Below are positions 63,819 through 64,000 of a DNA stretch of 64,000 bases, piece after piece. Under the pieces are notes generated by a model, which was not told the DNA's origin, ran no database searches, and worked only from the letters and a program-made list of their open reading frames with translations. Source of the DNA: Zerene cesonia (lineage: Eukaryota; Arthropoda; Insecta; Lepidoptera; Pieridae); the NCBI RefSeq assembly GCF_012273895.1, contig NC_052104.1, forward strand, positions 2,356,001-2,420,000. Reading direction: 5' to 3'. A program made the translations under genes and the position numbers. Numbering within the stretch: position 1 is the stretch's first letter; each line of letters starts with the position of its first letter.

Positions 63819-64000
63819 TGGCGGATACAAAATGTAGCTAGATATTTGAATGTAAAATGGTTTGTAATGGTGTTCTTATAGAAACTGAGGATGTATATTT
63901 GTGGTTGGCAAAGATGAATGGCCATACAAGTATTTAGAGCTCAGGAGAATTATAGATTTTTAAGTGAATTCAAATAAATGAGAAATTTAATGCGATGTGT

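Noticed and set aside
1..64000. CRISPR arrays, rRNA, bacterial operons, integrated viral genes
   Set aside because: None seen. No spaced direct-repeat array, no rRNA-like sequence and no viral protein motifs in any frame.

Overview
The window looks like a piece of an insect nuclear genome, most likely a moth or butterfly (Lepidoptera). The sequence is AT-rich and gene-poor. It carries split genes, three assembly gaps of exactly 1,000 N each, and dispersed repeats typical of Lepidoptera: tRNA-derived SINEs, Helitron-like elements ending in GCTAGT, and non-LTR retrotransposon tails. There are no operons, bacterial genes, rRNA genes or CRISPR arrays. Lineage and repeat family names rest on recognition, since no database search was possible.

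Two protein-coding loci can be supported, both on the minus strand. (1) 29654-29877 is the terminal exon of a small Kunitz/BPTI-domain protein, with all six cysteines correctly spaced, a splice acceptor, a stop codon and AATAAA signals. Its upstream (presumably signal-peptide) exon was not found. (2) 35732-36184 is the first exon of an unidentified gene. It has a TATA-less promoter (TCAGT initiator plus a correctly spaced downstream promoter element), a 5' leader with two short upstream ORFs, 85 codons including a His/Ala-rich repeat, and a splice donor. It lies in a CpG-rich island that stands out sharply from the AT-rich surroundings. Its later exons were not found and may lie left of the window. 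Splice phases show that exon (1) cannot be the next exon of gene (2), so the Kunitz gene may be nested in an intron of gene (2). A weaker candidate exon sits at 13716-13875.

Layout. 1-8526: no recognised gene, two inverted repeats. 8527-12100: one repeat and a gap. 12101-16900: a candidate exon, a Helitron-like copy, a SINE with a perfect 12-bp target-site duplication, a microsatellite. 16900-26590: no gene, one long imperfect hairpin, and several GC-elevated segments that could be regulatory. 26590-29310: a repeat cluster containing a SINE bracketed by a 14-bp target-site duplication and apparently interrupted by a Tc1/mariner-like element and the second gap. 29310-36190: the two loci above. 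36190-44640: no gene, a small CpG-rich patch at about 40600, and repeats around the third gap. 44640-56940: essentially featureless. 56940-57620: a retrotransposon fragment and a short element with terminal inverted repeats. 57620-62950: no gene. 62950-63818: three adjoining repeat fragments, the last a 5'-truncated SINE with a 13-bp target-site duplication.

The most informative structures are the two exons and the three SINE insertions that keep intact target-site duplications. I found no clear undescribed molecular system.
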